From Cristatella mucedo (lineage: Eukaryota > Bryozoa > Phylactolaemata > Cristatellidae): a DNA stretch of 64,000 nucleotides. The notes below the pieces were generated by a model. The model saw only the letters and a list, made by a program, of their open reading frames with translations. It had not been told where the DNA came from and did no database searches. The stretch lies in the NCBI GenBank assembly GCA_009760855.2, contig WPIO01000028.1, forward strand, positions 3,925,501 to 3,989,500, read 5' to 3'. Positions 35,282-44,471 of this stretch are shown piece by piece; the first letter of the stretch is position 1; every line of letters begins with the position of its first letter. Both the position numbers and the translations under genes were made by a program.

Positions 35282-36185
35282 TATGCTATTGCTATATAAA
35301 CAGTAACATTCATTTCTCTATCTAACAAACTTGACCCAGATATAAAAGTAGAACTAGCAACTATTTTTCTACTAGAATTTAAAATATAACTACCATACAA
35401 TTGATCAGCTTGCGTTGTTAGTGTTGATGGTGGAGGCATACGTACTTTTGTTACTCCAGAAACTTTATATGTCACTCCAATAACAAATAAACCTCTTTGA
35501 ATCACAATGTTGCTAATGTTATTAATCCATCTACCACTAAATGTTCTGCCATATATTTGTGTTGTCAATGACCCATCCATTGTTCCTATAAAATATACAG
35601 CTGTAACATTTCCTCGTATTCCTCGAAGATAGCCAAGATTTACTCCATCATTTGGATTTACAGGAGCATTTTGTATAATTATTGGATTATTATTCATATT
35701 CAAAGGACCATTCATTCTTGCATCATTATATTTTACATAATTAGCATCCATATATGCAAACGTTGCAACATTAGTTGCTAATGATGGTGTTGCTGAATTA
35801 GCAATATTTAATTTTCCTTCTACAAATAAATCTCCATTAATAGATCCACCAGTTTTTGATATTTTAGTATCTGCATAATCTTTTGTAGCAGCATCACTTG
35901 GATTAACAGGATTAGCAAGATCTATCACTCTATGATTATTCATATCAAGATCACCATCAGCAGTTGTTCCTCTAGATACTTTTGTTACAAAGTTTGTATC
36001 TATATACTATATACTATATACTATATATCTGTATATACTTTCTGTTTACAGCATCTGTAGAGTCAACAGGGTCTCCAAGATTTGTATTAGATTTTGATTC
36101 ATGTTTAAAGACCCATTCATAATATCTCCAGTCTTACGAATGTAATTTTTTTGGCTAGATCATTTCTACGATATCCAAGCGACAT
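35281..36185 (-). pseudogene. Tail-fibre-like protein 2, N-terminus disrupted
   Basis: ATG 36,185 is preceded on the minus strand by ttgtatagaATG. The first third (about 36,185-35,945) is scrambled by frameshifts and a TATAC microsatellite (36,001-36,040), but shaft phrases survive (GSLNMNQN, TNLGDPVDSTDAVNRKY). The open 220-codon part (35,943-35,281) has textbook repeats: HRVIDLANPVNPSDAATKDY, then PLNMNNNPIIIQNAPVNPND. A beta-rich head of about 110 residues ends in VTVYIAIA. By analogy with phage shafts, trimeric. The stop overlaps the start of fibre 3. Confidence 0.8.
36001..36040. repeat. TATAC microsatellite in fibre 2
   Basis: Repeats of about 10-11 bp (tatatactatatac...) in the minus-strand shaft-coding region. 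It interrupts the frame between KYI and TNFVTK-type shaft segments, so it probably expanded after function was lost. Confidence 0.85.
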
Positions 36186-36186
36186 T

Positions 36187-37039
36187 CTATACAATAGTAA
36201 TAATAAAATCAATATATGTAATATTACTTGCAACTCTTAAATTATCTATCATATATGTGCAGGTTCCATCAATATTTACAACTAAAAGAAGAGTACCAGA
36301 TACACCATAAGTGTTGTCACTAGTTAACTCTAAAAATGTTCCAGTAGTGTTAGAACACCATAGAATATTAGATACTGTTTGAAAGTTTGCTACTGGACCA
36401 GCAACAAAAGTTTTATAAGGTGTTGCATAGCCTACAACTTGACCTTGTTGATTAAAAACTGCAATATGTGCAGGAGTTGTATTTAATGTAGAAATTTCTG
36501 TTCCTGTTCCATTTACATCAATATTAAATATGTTTAATGGAACAATAATTGAATCATTTGTAAAACCAGTAAGTCTTAAGTATAAAGTAGAGCATTTATA
36601 AGAATCAACAGATTGCTTTGTTACAACATCTGAATTTTTCAGAGAGGTAATTCTGTTTGATCCTAGATTAAGAGTATTATTAGAGTTGCCATTGAAAACT
36701 TGAGTCATACTTTTTAATAATCCATAGTTTATTACTTTGTAAGGCCTAGAATCTTGATAGACAGTTCCGTCAGCAGATCTTCCAGATATACCAGTAACAT
36801 TTTTACAGTTCAACTGGGATAGCATTTTTGCGCTATTCTTTGGAAGTAAGTCAGTTAAGTTAGAAACAGAAGCTATTTCTCCTGAAACATTAGTTGCCAC
36901 AGTATTAAAGAAGTCTGAATTGAGAGCATAATCTTATTGCGTCTCCATCATTTACTGGAAAACCAAGATTTGTAATGCCATTTCCATTAGCATCAAGATC
37001 ACTAAAAATATTATCATTAATCTTTGTGACATTTTCCAT
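36187..37039 (-). pseudogene. Tail-fibre-like protein 1, one frameshift
   Basis: ATG 37,039 lies 10 bp from the divergent start at 37,050. The N-terminus KINDNIFSDLDANGNGITNL is a near match to that of fibre 4 (47.5 kb). After PVNDGDA the frame shifts at about 36,940. The continuation (LNSDFFN, then the 237-codon part 36,900-36,187) has another shaft-like unit (LNLGSNRITSLKNSDVVTKQ) and a beta-rich head ending IDFIITIV. About 283 codons. Only this frameshift is seen, so it is the least damaged after fibre 4. Confidence 0.78.
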
Positions 37040-37049
37040 TCTTATATAT
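37040..37049. promoter_or_regulatory. 10-bp bidirectional start-proximal TATA element
   Basis: tcttatatat between CAT (minus start, 37,037-37,039) and ATG (plus start, 37,050). Both genes read TATATA(T)(AG)A directly before their ATG from the same 10 bp. Any promoter must overlap both coding regions, or the leaders must be nearly absent. Confidence 0.6.
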
Positions 37050-37415
37050 ATGAAGAAAATAAAAGGCGGTGATCTGAAATCTGGCTTAGATACAACAAAA
37101 GAAGTATTATCAGGAACAACAACAGCAGCTGAGCTTGGATCAAAAGCAATTATAAAAGTTGCCCCTAAGATTGCATTAAAGCTAAGTCTGAGAGCCTCAA
37201 ATAGGATTGCAACAATTGTTCCAAAAGTTTTGCAGTCATTCAAAGTAATTGGAACTGCTACAAAAGCACTTGGCGGATTTCTATCAGGAATAACAGGAAT
37301 TGTAGATTTAGGATTATTCATAAAAGAGATTGTCGATGATATTGCTTCAGGAAAATATGGCAATTTTTTCTGGAAAACAATTGCAGATAAAAAGAAGGAC
37401 TCTCAAAAATGGTAG
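37050..37415 (+). CDS. Small membrane-associated protein, 121 aa, unknown
   Basis: Start chosen at ATG 37,050 because of the adjacent TATATAT motif; upstream codons in frame belong to the divergent fibre gene. Lys-rich N-terminus, then an Ala/Gly/Ile-rich amphipathic to hydrophobic stretch (about 66-92, GGFLSGITGIVDLGLF). The basic C-terminus ends with the next gene's start overlapping (ATGGTAG at 37,409-37,415). Possibly a membrane-active virion component with the next gene (inference). No family recognised. Confidence 0.7.
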   Translation: MKKIKGGDLKSGLDTTKEVLSGTTTAAELGSKAIIKVAPKIALKLSLRASNRIATIVPKVLQSFKVIGTATKALGGFLSGITGIVDLGLFIKEIVDDIASGKYGNFFWKTIADKKKDSQKW

Positions 37416-38143
37416 CATCCTTAGAGGTTGGCTATTACATAAACGAGATTTTGCTAGAAGCAGAAAAAGCTAAATCTGATTGGTACTTAGATCCTAGTAG
37501 ATTTCTTTCAGAGACATTCGGAGAGGAAATATCTTGGGATGCTTCCCAATTAGATACAAAAGCTTGGAGTAAGAACTTTCTTGAAGTAAGATCAGGAGGA
37601 TTTTTGCCTGCAATTCCAGCAATCATAGCAAGTATAGCTTCAATTATTGGATCACTTGGTTTAGGAGTTTCCATAGCTGTAATTGTAGCAGGATTGATTA
37701 AGAAGATTATTGACTCAACAATGTATACAGCTAAGGCACCACCAATGAATACCCATGAGGAGAGAATGAATGCTTTGAGTTTACAAAGTGAAAGACTAAA
37801 GAATGCAATTACAGATATAAAAAATATAATAGAATTACTTGATAGAAACATTGATATTGATTTGAGTGACAAAGTGCAAAACTCTGAGGTGAAAAACAGA
37901 TTAGATTATCTTAAAACAGGAAAGCAGTTAGTGGAAGTATCAGGAGTAAGTTATTCAGATAAATTAAAAGAAGATATTGAAAAAGTAGAAAGTAGTACTA
38001 TTGGAGGGAAAAAGACTTGCAATTATCAAGCAGAGAGCGCAATGCTACTAGCTAATCTGTTTGCGCAATGTAAATCGCAAGAAGAAATACATAGAGAAGT
38101 ACTAAAACTAAGAGATAATTTGAAATCCAGATGTCGAAATTAA
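37409..38143 (+). CDS. Membrane-anchored coiled-coil protein, 244 aa
   Basis: Overlaps the preceding gene by 7 nt, suggesting coupled expression. Soluble N-terminus (1-62), a strongly hydrophobic Gly/Ala/Ile segment long enough for one or a hairpin of two membrane spans (about 65-98), then helical, charged coiled-coil-like sequence (about 115-240) with two Cys late on. The stop overlaps that of the convergent HNH gene. Intact. Role unknown: inner membrane or lytic virion protein is possible. The neighbouring fibre genes support a virion context. Confidence 0.7.
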   Translation: MVASLEVGYYINEILLEAEKAKSDWYLDPSRFLSETFGEEISWDASQLDTKAWSKNFLEVRSGGFLPAIPAIIASIASIIGSLGLGVSIAVIVAGLIKKIIDSTMYTAKAPPMNTHEERMNALSLQSERLKNAITDIKNIIELLDRNIDIDLSDKVQNSEVKNRLDYLKTGKQLVEVSGVSYSDKLKEDIEKVESSTIGGKKTCNYQAESAMLLANLFAQCKSQEEIHREVLKLRDNLKSRCRN

Positions 38144-38700
38144 AAGTCTGTATGTCTAACTATTTTACAATCTTCCGTAAGTGTGTATGTGAAATTTAAT
38201 CTAGCATAATTTAAATGCAAACGGATTGCAGCAAGGTCTCTAGCAACAGCTGCATCTTCTGCAGAATCAAAATAACCAAGATGTATATTATTATAATCTA
38301 TGTAAATATAAGCTCTCCATTTATTATGCTTTTAATTAAATGTAACCCCTGTACATCCCGATGCGTTATTCCTTCTTCTTCCTATATTTCTCATATTTTC
38401 TGATCTAGTTGCTTCACGCAAATTACTGAAACTATTATTTAATTTATCGTTATCAATATGATCAAGCTCTTGCATAGGAAACTGTTCAGTCATAATCAGC
38501 CATGCAAGGCGGTGGGCGCGGTAAATTTTTCTATCTATTTTTATTTCTCTATAACCACTATGATGAATTCTTCCAGCAACACTTTCTGCTCTTGCTTTTC
38601 CTCCACTATTTGTTTTCCAGAAGAATTCTCCAGAAAAAGGACAGTATTGCATTAATTCTAAAACTCGGTTTCTAAAAGCACAAATTTCATCTTGATTCAT
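38140..38700 (-). pseudogene. HNH endonuclease with C-terminal AP2-like domain, one in-frame stop
   Basis: Start ATG 38,700, preceded by tatatattaaga. The N-terminal half has the phage HNH_3-type signature: IYRAHRLAWLIMTEQFPMQE, then LDHIDNDKLNNSFSNLREAT and N-rich NIGRRRNNASG. After codon 122 an in-frame TAA (38,332-38,334) interrupts. The same frame then continues with an AP2/ERF-like DNA-binding module (KWRAYIYIDYNNIHLGYFDS, then EDAAVARDLAAIRLH). This architecture is that of free-standing phage/algal-virus homing endonucleases, which cut DNA to spread their own gene. Total 186 codons. It sits between virion-type genes as an insertion-like cargo. Confidence 0.88.
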
Positions 38701-38754
38701 TCTTAATATATAATAGTTTAATTTGCCTTTAAATAAAATTTAATTTATTATAGA

Positions 38755-39522
38755 ATGGATTATCATGAGATAAAACTAAACCTATCAGATCATCAAGTAA
38801 AGCAAATACATAAGAGTGATAAACCTATTTCAATCAGACTAAAAAAAGAAGACCTATCAGGCACAGTTCCAATCTTTGTAACAAAAACACAACTTGCTCG
38901 AATTGAAAAATGCAAATCTAAAAACACTGGCATACAATTGAATCTTTCTCTAAAACAACTAAAACAAAATAGACGACCTGGCTCAGGCATAGTAGATTTC
39001 ATAAACAAACTTATTGGAAATCGTGAAATGCATATGAAACTCCCTTCAGGAGTAAAATCTGAATTTGTTCCAGGTGGAAGTTTTAACAATACTGGTCGTT
39101 ACTCATATGCCGGGCCGGGAACAAAATTCACTCAAAGGATGAATGCATCTTATGAAGACGTGAATGATCTAGATAGATCTGCTTTAGTGCACGATAGCTT
39201 ATACACCGAAACTGGATCAATGACTGAACCTAAAAGAACAGAAATAAGAAACTTGTCAGACTTATTATTAGCTGAGTCTGCTGCTAGAATTGCGCTAGAT
39301 CCAAAACAACCAAATTACGTACGTGGAGATGCTAAGACTGTAGCAGCCGTGATGAGCGCGAAAGCCAAATTAGGCTTAGGCATTGCTGGTGGATTAAACG
39401 ATTCATTTGCTACTGATTTTCTCATAGATAAAGTAAGTAATCCTGCTATCCTAAATAAGATAAAAAATTATTCTCGAGGAATAGTTGATAGGATGCTTGA
39501 TATAACTCGGAAAAAGATCTAA
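38755..39522 (+). CDS. Phospholipase A2-like virion protein, 255 aa
   Basis: ATG 38,755 follows attatagaa. Residues 1-72 form a repeat-like module of alternating beta segments (KLNLSDHQVKQI, FVTKTQLARI, LNLSLKQLKQN) seen in other Polinton proteins. Residues about 110-150 hold a secreted-type/parvovirus-type PLA2 core: Ca-loop YAGPGT (118-123) and catalytic His146-Asp147 with Tyr150. The C-terminal part is helical and amphipathic. In parvoviruses the analogous domain breaches endosomal membranes during entry; a similar role here is inference. Intact. Confidence 0.85.
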   Translation: MDYHEIKLNLSDHQVKQIHKSDKPISIRLKKEDLSGTVPIFVTKTQLARIEKCKSKNTGIQLNLSLKQLKQNRRPGSGIVDFINKLIGNREMHMKLPSGVKSEFVPGGSFNNTGRYSYAGPGTKFTQRMNASYEDVNDLDRSALVHDSLYTETGSMTEPKRTEIRNLSDLLLAESAARIALDPKQPNYVRGDAKTVAAVMSAKAKLGLGIAGGLNDSFATDFLIDKVSNPAILNKIKNYSRGIVDRMLDITRKKI

Positions 39523-39563
39523 AAAATTTAACTTAAAACTAATTTTATTTTTCTATTTACTTT

Positions 39564-40052
39564 TTAAAACTCTGCTGGATTGAACATTGATCTCTTTGGT
39601 GAACTATAAACTTTCACTTGGTCAATCTTTAATCTAATATTTAATCTTTCTTCATTATTATAATATTCTTTTGAAACATAACTTCCATCAAGAATTCCAG
39701 TGATACAAAAATCATTTCCTAATTTTTTAATTACATCTGCAGGACTAGATACTTTAATTTGTTTATTATTCTCATCAAACATAATACTAGGTTTCTTTCC
39801 AAAATCAAATCTTATTCCAATTGTTGACCTTGCACTAGCATCAAACCCCTTAAATTATAATTGTTCACTCGATCTATCTACAATGTTTTGAATATAAGGA
39901 AATGATTCTTCTGTTATATACATCCACGCACTAAGATAAGGTTTTGAATCTTTTGAAATTTTCTCTTCAACATGAACATGTGCAGGCTTTCCTTTAGGAA
40001 TAAAAACTGCAGAATTTCGGAGGACTACAATTTTCTTTTCTTGATTTTCCAT
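39564..40052 (-). pseudogene. Unknown Polinton protein, 162 codons, one in-frame stop
   Basis: ATG 40,052 is preceded by actatatagA-type motif (minus strand). The frame is open from 40,052 to 39,564 except for TAA at 39,855-39,857, which splits it into 65- and about 96-codon parts. Content is beta-rich and OB-fold-like in appearance (VVLRNSAVFIPKGKPAHVHV; FCITGILDGSYVSKEYYNNE). A single-stranded-DNA-binding or replication accessory role would fit, but I do not recognise the family. Confidence 0.65.
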
Positions 40053-40080
40053 TCTATATAGTGGAAATATTTTGTTTAAT

Positions 40081-40782
40081 TCAAATTAATAATTGCATGA
40101 CTGTACCAAAATCGACAAATTCCATTAATTTAAGGAAGATTAAGCACCTCATTCCACAATCCGTTTGATTAAACTTTTGCAGTTGAAAAGTCTGAAAACT
40201 TGGTGTAACACCAAAATAATTAATCACTTCTGGCATTGGATGAGCACCGAACGAATCAAAATAAAAACATTGATCGCCTATTTTTTTAAGAGCTACCCAG
40301 TGATATATTGCTAGATCTGATTTTCCAGTATTGCAAATAAGACACTCATTCTGTTCTGGAGAACTTAATTCATCTCTTGCAAATACACCTCTGAAATTTT
40401 TTATATCTAATTCTTTCACATAGTTATTTATTTCGAGATCAGTTAGCGATGTGCTTTTTACTTTTTTTAAACTGTTAATAGTTTTTCTTAGTTCAGAAAG
40501 TATTTGTTCTTTACTCATCTCACCACCAAACTTTTTCCCATGAGACAAAACTCCAGTACCTAACTTTTTCCCATGGGCTAAAACTCCTGTACCTAACTTT
40601 TTACCATGAGCTAGAACTCCAGCTCCAGTAGATCTAAGCTTAATAAAATTTGACTTTTTACTTTCACAAATCACACAAATTGCTTTAATCATTCCTCTAA
40701 GACCTTTCGTACTATCAATCTCGATGTATTCCTCATGAATGCTATCTGTTGGCTTCTTACATTTCAAGCAGTAAATTTCCAT
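40081..40782 (-). CDS. Zinc ribbon-repeat-adenovirus-type cysteine protease fusion, 233 aa
   Basis: ATG 40,782 follows tattatagaa on the minus strand. Three parts: a CxxC...CxxC zinc ribbon (Cys5, 8, 36, 39), three tandem 12-residue repeats of GVLAHGKKLGTG type (about 53-86, 36-bp DNA period), and a C5/C48 (adenain/Ulp1-like) protease with His161 (YHWVAL), Asp176 (FDSFG), Gln206 and Cys209 (QTDCG). Such proteases mature capsid precursors during assembly. In Polintons the ribbon and the protease are usually thought of as separate proteins, so the fusion is unusual. Met89 at the protease edge could be an alternative start. Intact and divergent from the ATPase gene. Confidence 0.9.
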   Translation of the reverse strand: MEIYCLKCKKPTDSIHEEYIEIDSTKGLRGMIKAICVICESKKSNFIKLRSTGAGVLAHGKKLGTGVLAHGKKLGTGVLSHGKKFGGEMSKEQILSELRKTINSLKKVKSTSLTDLEINNYVKELDIKNFRGVFARDELSSPEQNECLICNTGKSDLAIYHWVALKKIGDQCFYFDSFGAHPMPEVINYFGVTPSFQTFQLQKFNQTDCGMRCLIFLKLMEFVDFGTVMQLLI

Positions 40783-40816
40783 TTCTATAATATAAAAACT
40801 TTTTTTTGTATAGGAA
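40783..40816. promoter_or_regulatory. Bidirectional start region, protease/ATPase
   Basis: 34 bp between divergent starts, carrying ttctataatataaa (for the minus gene) and gtataggaa (for the plus gene), separated by a T-run. Each motif abuts its ATG. Confidence 0.6.
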
Positions 40817-41488
40817 ATGTCTCTTCGAGTAAGAGCGTTTAATTTTGGACAAGATGTGGATACTGGTCATAAAGAACCTTTACCGAATGTTCCAATCAGA
40901 GCTTTAGTTTTAGGTCCAAATGGTTCAGGTAAATCTCAACTTATCATGAATTTGATATTTTATGGAATGGTTAATTATGACAGTTGCACAATTATTGCTT
41001 CAAGTTTAGGTCAAAAGTTGTATCGCGGACTTATGTCAATGACAAAAGAAAACAAGGCTTACTCATGGGTGAATGGTATTGATGCTATGCCAGAAGTAGA
41101 CTCGTATAAGAACTGCAAGAATGTAGTTGTACTTGATGATTTAATGACTGAAGATCAGACAAAGATATTAGACTATTTCACACGAGGAAGACATAAAGGT
41201 TTAAACATTTTCTACCTTGCTCAAGGATTTACGAATATACCTAGGAGAGAAATTAGAAACAATGTAAATTTAATAATAATCTTTAAGCAAAACACAACTG
41301 ACATTGAGTATATCCGTGATGCATACGTTGGAGATATTGATAAGAAACAATTTAAAGAATGGGTTAACTCTTGCACTAGAAACCGTTTTGGATATTGTGT
41401 AATAGACCTACCTAAGACTGAATCAGAAGGCAGATTTTGGTCTGTTGATTCAGAGGGAAAGCAATTAATGACATTTTTTAATTCTTAA
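40817..41488 (+). CDS. FtsK/HerA-type genome-packaging ATPase, 223 aa, intact
   Basis: ATG 40,817 follows tgtataggaa. Walker A GPNGSGKS (33-40), Walker B VVVLDD (103-108), then FYLAQGFTNIPR, a conserved sensor/arginine region (about 130-145). Length matches Polinton and A32-like packaging ATPases. The family pumps DNA into preformed icosahedral capsids. It lies next to the protease and upstream of the penton-like and capsid genes, so a morphogenesis block is evident. Among the core genes it and the protease are free of breaks. Confidence 0.95.
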   Translation: MSLRVRAFNFGQDVDTGHKEPLPNVPIRALVLGPNGSGKSQLIMNLIFYGMVNYDSCTIIASSLGQKLYRGLMSMTKENKAYSWVNGIDAMPEVDSYKNCKNVVVLDDLMTEDQTKILDYFTRGRHKGLNIFYLAQGFTNIPRREIRNNVNLIIIFKQNTTDIEYIRDAYVGDIDKKQFKEWVNSCTRNRFGYCVIDLPKTESEGRFWSVDSEGKQLMTFFNS

Positions 41489-41501
41489 TAAATATAGTAA
41501 A

Positions 41502-42690
41502 ATGTTTAATGGAAAAATTTACTCAAGTGGTAAAAACCTTACAAAGGAAGTGTTCAAGAGGCATTAGATTATGAATCTAAACTGCAAAATCTGCAAGATT
41601 TAAGAGATGCAAACATTCTAGAAAACTCTGTTGAGATACAAAGAATAGAATCAGAAATAGCTATAAGAGATGTTGCTGAGCATAGATTAAATGAGCAAGC
41701 ACTAGAGAGATCTACTGATAACTCAGGTAAAGTTGTTGTTGAGAAACTTAAGAGAATTAGACCTAAACTTGCTTTACAGATAGAAAATAAAGAACAACTG
41801 CAGAAAGTTTTAGAATACAAACAAAAACCAGACATATCAAGTACTATTCAAAAAGCAAGAACAGCTGTTAGTGGAGGAAAGCATAAAAAAGCGATTACTA
41901 TAGCAAATCAAGCAAAGACATATGCAGCAAATCCAGAAATACGAGAAGCTATTGATGCTGCTCAAAAAGGTTTAGCTGAAGAGTTAAATATATATCCAAC
42001 TACTGGCACTCCAAAGAAAACTGTTGCAGTACAAGATTATGATAAAGCTAATCTAATTAAAATACTTAAAGAAAAAAATGGATATATTCCAAGTTATGTA
42101 TCAAGAATAATAAATAAAATTGATAGTACAAATAAAGATTTAAAACTATATGAGCTAGGAGTAAAACTTACTAATGAAAAAATGTATACTGCTGAAAAAG
42201 AATTAGAACAAACTGCTCATGATGTCCTAGAATACGCTATGGATTATTATACTAAACTTGATGGTAAACAAATGGATGAATTAACTACAGCATATGAATC
42301 AACAATTGATAAAAAGAAAGATTTACTTGATATTATTGGAGCAAAGAAAAACTGGTGGAATATCTAAATCTATAAGAAAGATTGTTGAAAACCTTAAAGA
42401 TTGTTGAAAACCTTAGTGAGGAAAATCTTTCCAGTGTTATTACAGAGCTAGATAAAAAGAAAAAAAGAAGTGTAAAAGAGCAAAGAGTTTTAGATTATTT
42501 AAGACCAAAAGTTGGCAAAGGAATAGAAATAATACCATTAGTTTTAAAGAATGATTCAGAAGTATTTGATAAGATTGAATTGTGGATTCGAGAGCTTGCT
42601 GCTGGAAATACTGGAGTAGTAAATTCTATTAGTGCTGCTGTTGACTACCTTGCAAAATCTAGAAAAGTTCCAAAATCATATGTTGCTTAA
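41502..42690 (+). pseudogene. Large helical structural protein, about 390 codons, three frame breaks
   Basis: ATG 41,502 follows atatagtaaa. The frame breaks at about 41,550; a long Lys/Glu/Ala-rich helical frame follows to about 42,345. A second shift comes there, and a third is caused by a 19-bp tandem duplication (42,377-42,395 and 42,396-42,414). The final 42,415-42,690 part (helical, ending KSRKVPKSYVA) is intact. No family motif seen; coiled-coil-like with a C-terminus rich in small residues. Its place between ATPase and penton-like genes suggests a virion scaffold or core role (inference). Confidence 0.65.
42377..42414. repeat. 19-bp tandem duplication
   Basis: Two adjacent identical copies of aaagattgttgaaaacctt. 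Because 19 is not a multiple of 3, the duplication itself breaks the reading frame of the gene around it. Confidence 0.95.
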
Positions 42691-42720
42691 ATTAATAAAC
42701 TTTTATAAGATATATAGAGA

Positions 42721-43644
42721 ATGTCAGATCTTCTTGACGTGGCTAAGGATATTCTAAAGAATGTTGAGGCAATCAAAAAGGATACCATTGCAGGCAAGGA
42801 AGGATATGTTTTTAACGTGACTGGAACTACTAATCCTATTGCCGTAAAAATAAATAATCCAATAAGACTTAGGAATAAAAGGTTTAAGGTATGCTTCAAA
42901 AAATTTGTTGGTACTAACTCTATTAAAAATATAACAAATAAGAATAATACTTTTGTTTACAGAGTTAGAGGTGGAAGTGAACGAGAAGTAATTATTCCTC
43001 CTGGAATATATGCAGCTGTTTCTGATGATGTAAATATTGGAATTGCTGATACAATAAATAATTCTATTGTATTATCTGGAAATGATAAGTTTGTTTTAGG
43101 TATTGATACTGCTACTTCTAATTCTTGGATTACTATGTCTGCTGATCTTACATTTGTTGCTGTTAAGTCTACAATAGCTCCTTTACTTGGATTTACTGGA
43201 ACTGTTTATACAACTGATAAAACATTACCAATAAGTACATATGCTTCATATGCTGAATCTATTGATAAACGATTTATGCAATTAACTACAGAACCAGGAT
43301 ATAAACTTACTTCAGATAATGAAGTTTTTGTTTCTGACTTGAATTTAATTATTGTAAATTGTAATTTGGTTGCTAGTGGAACTAGTTACATAAATAATAT
43401 CGAAACACAAGCTCTAAGAAGTTTTGCTTATAATTTTTATCCTTGGGAACAAATGGTATATGAGCCGAATACTCTTGAATATCACAATCTTGTTGGAGAA
43501 TCTATTTCTGATATATTGATTACAATTACAGACCAAAATTCAAAAATTTTAGATTTTGGTTCGCAACAAATTACTGTTGTGATAGAAATTACTGAAATAT
43601 TATATAAGAATGTCTATAAGAATCACTGGGACTACCAGTTCTGA
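42721..43644 (+). CDS. Penton/minor-capsid-like protein 1, 307 aa
   Basis: ATG 42,721 follows atatatagaga. Intact. N-terminal amphipathic helix (DLLDVAKDILKNVEAIKK), then beta-rich sequence suited to a jelly roll. Near the C-terminus, TDQNSKILDFGSQQITVVIE resembles the ending of Polinton penton-type minor capsid proteins. Family proteins form the fivefold vertices of the particle. The last about 12 codons read through the next gene's start signal (35-nt overlap), which may reflect loss of an earlier stop. The next gene shares the C-terminal motif. Confidence 0.75.
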   Translation: MSDLLDVAKDILKNVEAIKKDTIAGKEGYVFNVTGTTNPIAVKINNPIRLRNKRFKVCFKKFVGTNSIKNITNKNNTFVYRVRGGSEREVIIPPGIYAAVSDDVNIGIADTINNSIVLSGNDKFVLGIDTATSNSWITMSADLTFVAVKSTIAPLLGFTGTVYTTDKTLPISTYASYAESIDKRFMQLTTEPGYKLTSDNEVFVSDLNLIIVNCNLVASGTSYINNIETQALRSFAYNFYPWEQMVYEPNTLEYHNLVGESISDILITITDQNSKILDFGSQQITVVIEITEILYKNVYKNHWDYQF

Positions 43645-44465
43645 TTCAAAGACTCTTGTTCCTCCATTGATGCTTGGATCTGATCCTGGTTATAATAAAA
43701 TAGGCTTACGGAAAGTTGAGTTTACATATACAAACAAAATAATATCAAATATTACTACTGGAGTAAACGATTTGCTTTGGTATAAAACAGTAGCAGCTCC
43801 ACTCAATTACTCAATCGCTATTCCAGAAGGATATGATGATGCTCAAAAGATTGTTTATGCGTTAAATCAAGGACTATTAAATGTAAAACCAAACTCTGTG
43901 CTCATCAATCCTGCTAATAGAAATAGTACTGGAATAAGATTTAGCGTCGATGCTGATGATAAAAAAAATAATGCAAGTTGTTGGTGATTTTGTTGTATTA
44001 CTCGGAAAAAATTCTGGAATAATCAACTCTATTGGAGATACTCTAGGTTTTAATTCAAACCTGCAAGGCACATTCGATGCTGCAATGGTTGGTGGAACGC
44101 CACATGAAGCTATAGAAAAAGCAATGTATTTCTCTGGTACTTATAAAGCTTGGAATAAAATGCAACTTCCTGACAATTCTGGAGTAAAATGGATAAGCAT
44201 TGATTGTGATTTGGTAGATCCTAATAAGAACTATGTTGAACATAAAAAAGGATTTTTAGAGCAGTCTTCATCTTTATATTTAATTGACATTGATGATATT
44301 GATGCAGGAGAGAAGGTTGACGTACATGTTCCAAATATTTTATTCTTGCCTACTCGTGGAGACATTGATGGTGTTGGCAATATTGTAATTAGTTTAACAG
44401 ATCAAAATAGAAATAGAATAAATACTATTACAGATGTTATAGCTACTATAGAAATTTCTAAATAA
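43610..44465 (+). pseudogene. Penton/minor-capsid-like protein 2, single break at an A8 run
   Basis: ATG 43,610 follows ttatataaga. About 285 codons in two frames that meet at a run of eight A (43,961-43,968). One base fewer would join them. N-terminal part MSIRITGTTSSDSKTLVPPL; C-terminal part ends with VISLTDQNRNRINTI and IATIEISK, related to the end of the preceding protein, so the two are probably paralogues. The break may be decay, an assembly error in the homopolymer, or slippage. Structural role at capsid vertices is inferred. Confidence 0.72.
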
Positions 44466-44471
44466 TATAGG

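Noticed and set aside
41569-41835. Minus-strand ORF opposite the helical gene, and similar ones at 32,116, 37,435 and 46,769
   Set aside because: Antisense shadows of AT-rich coding sequence without the start motif.
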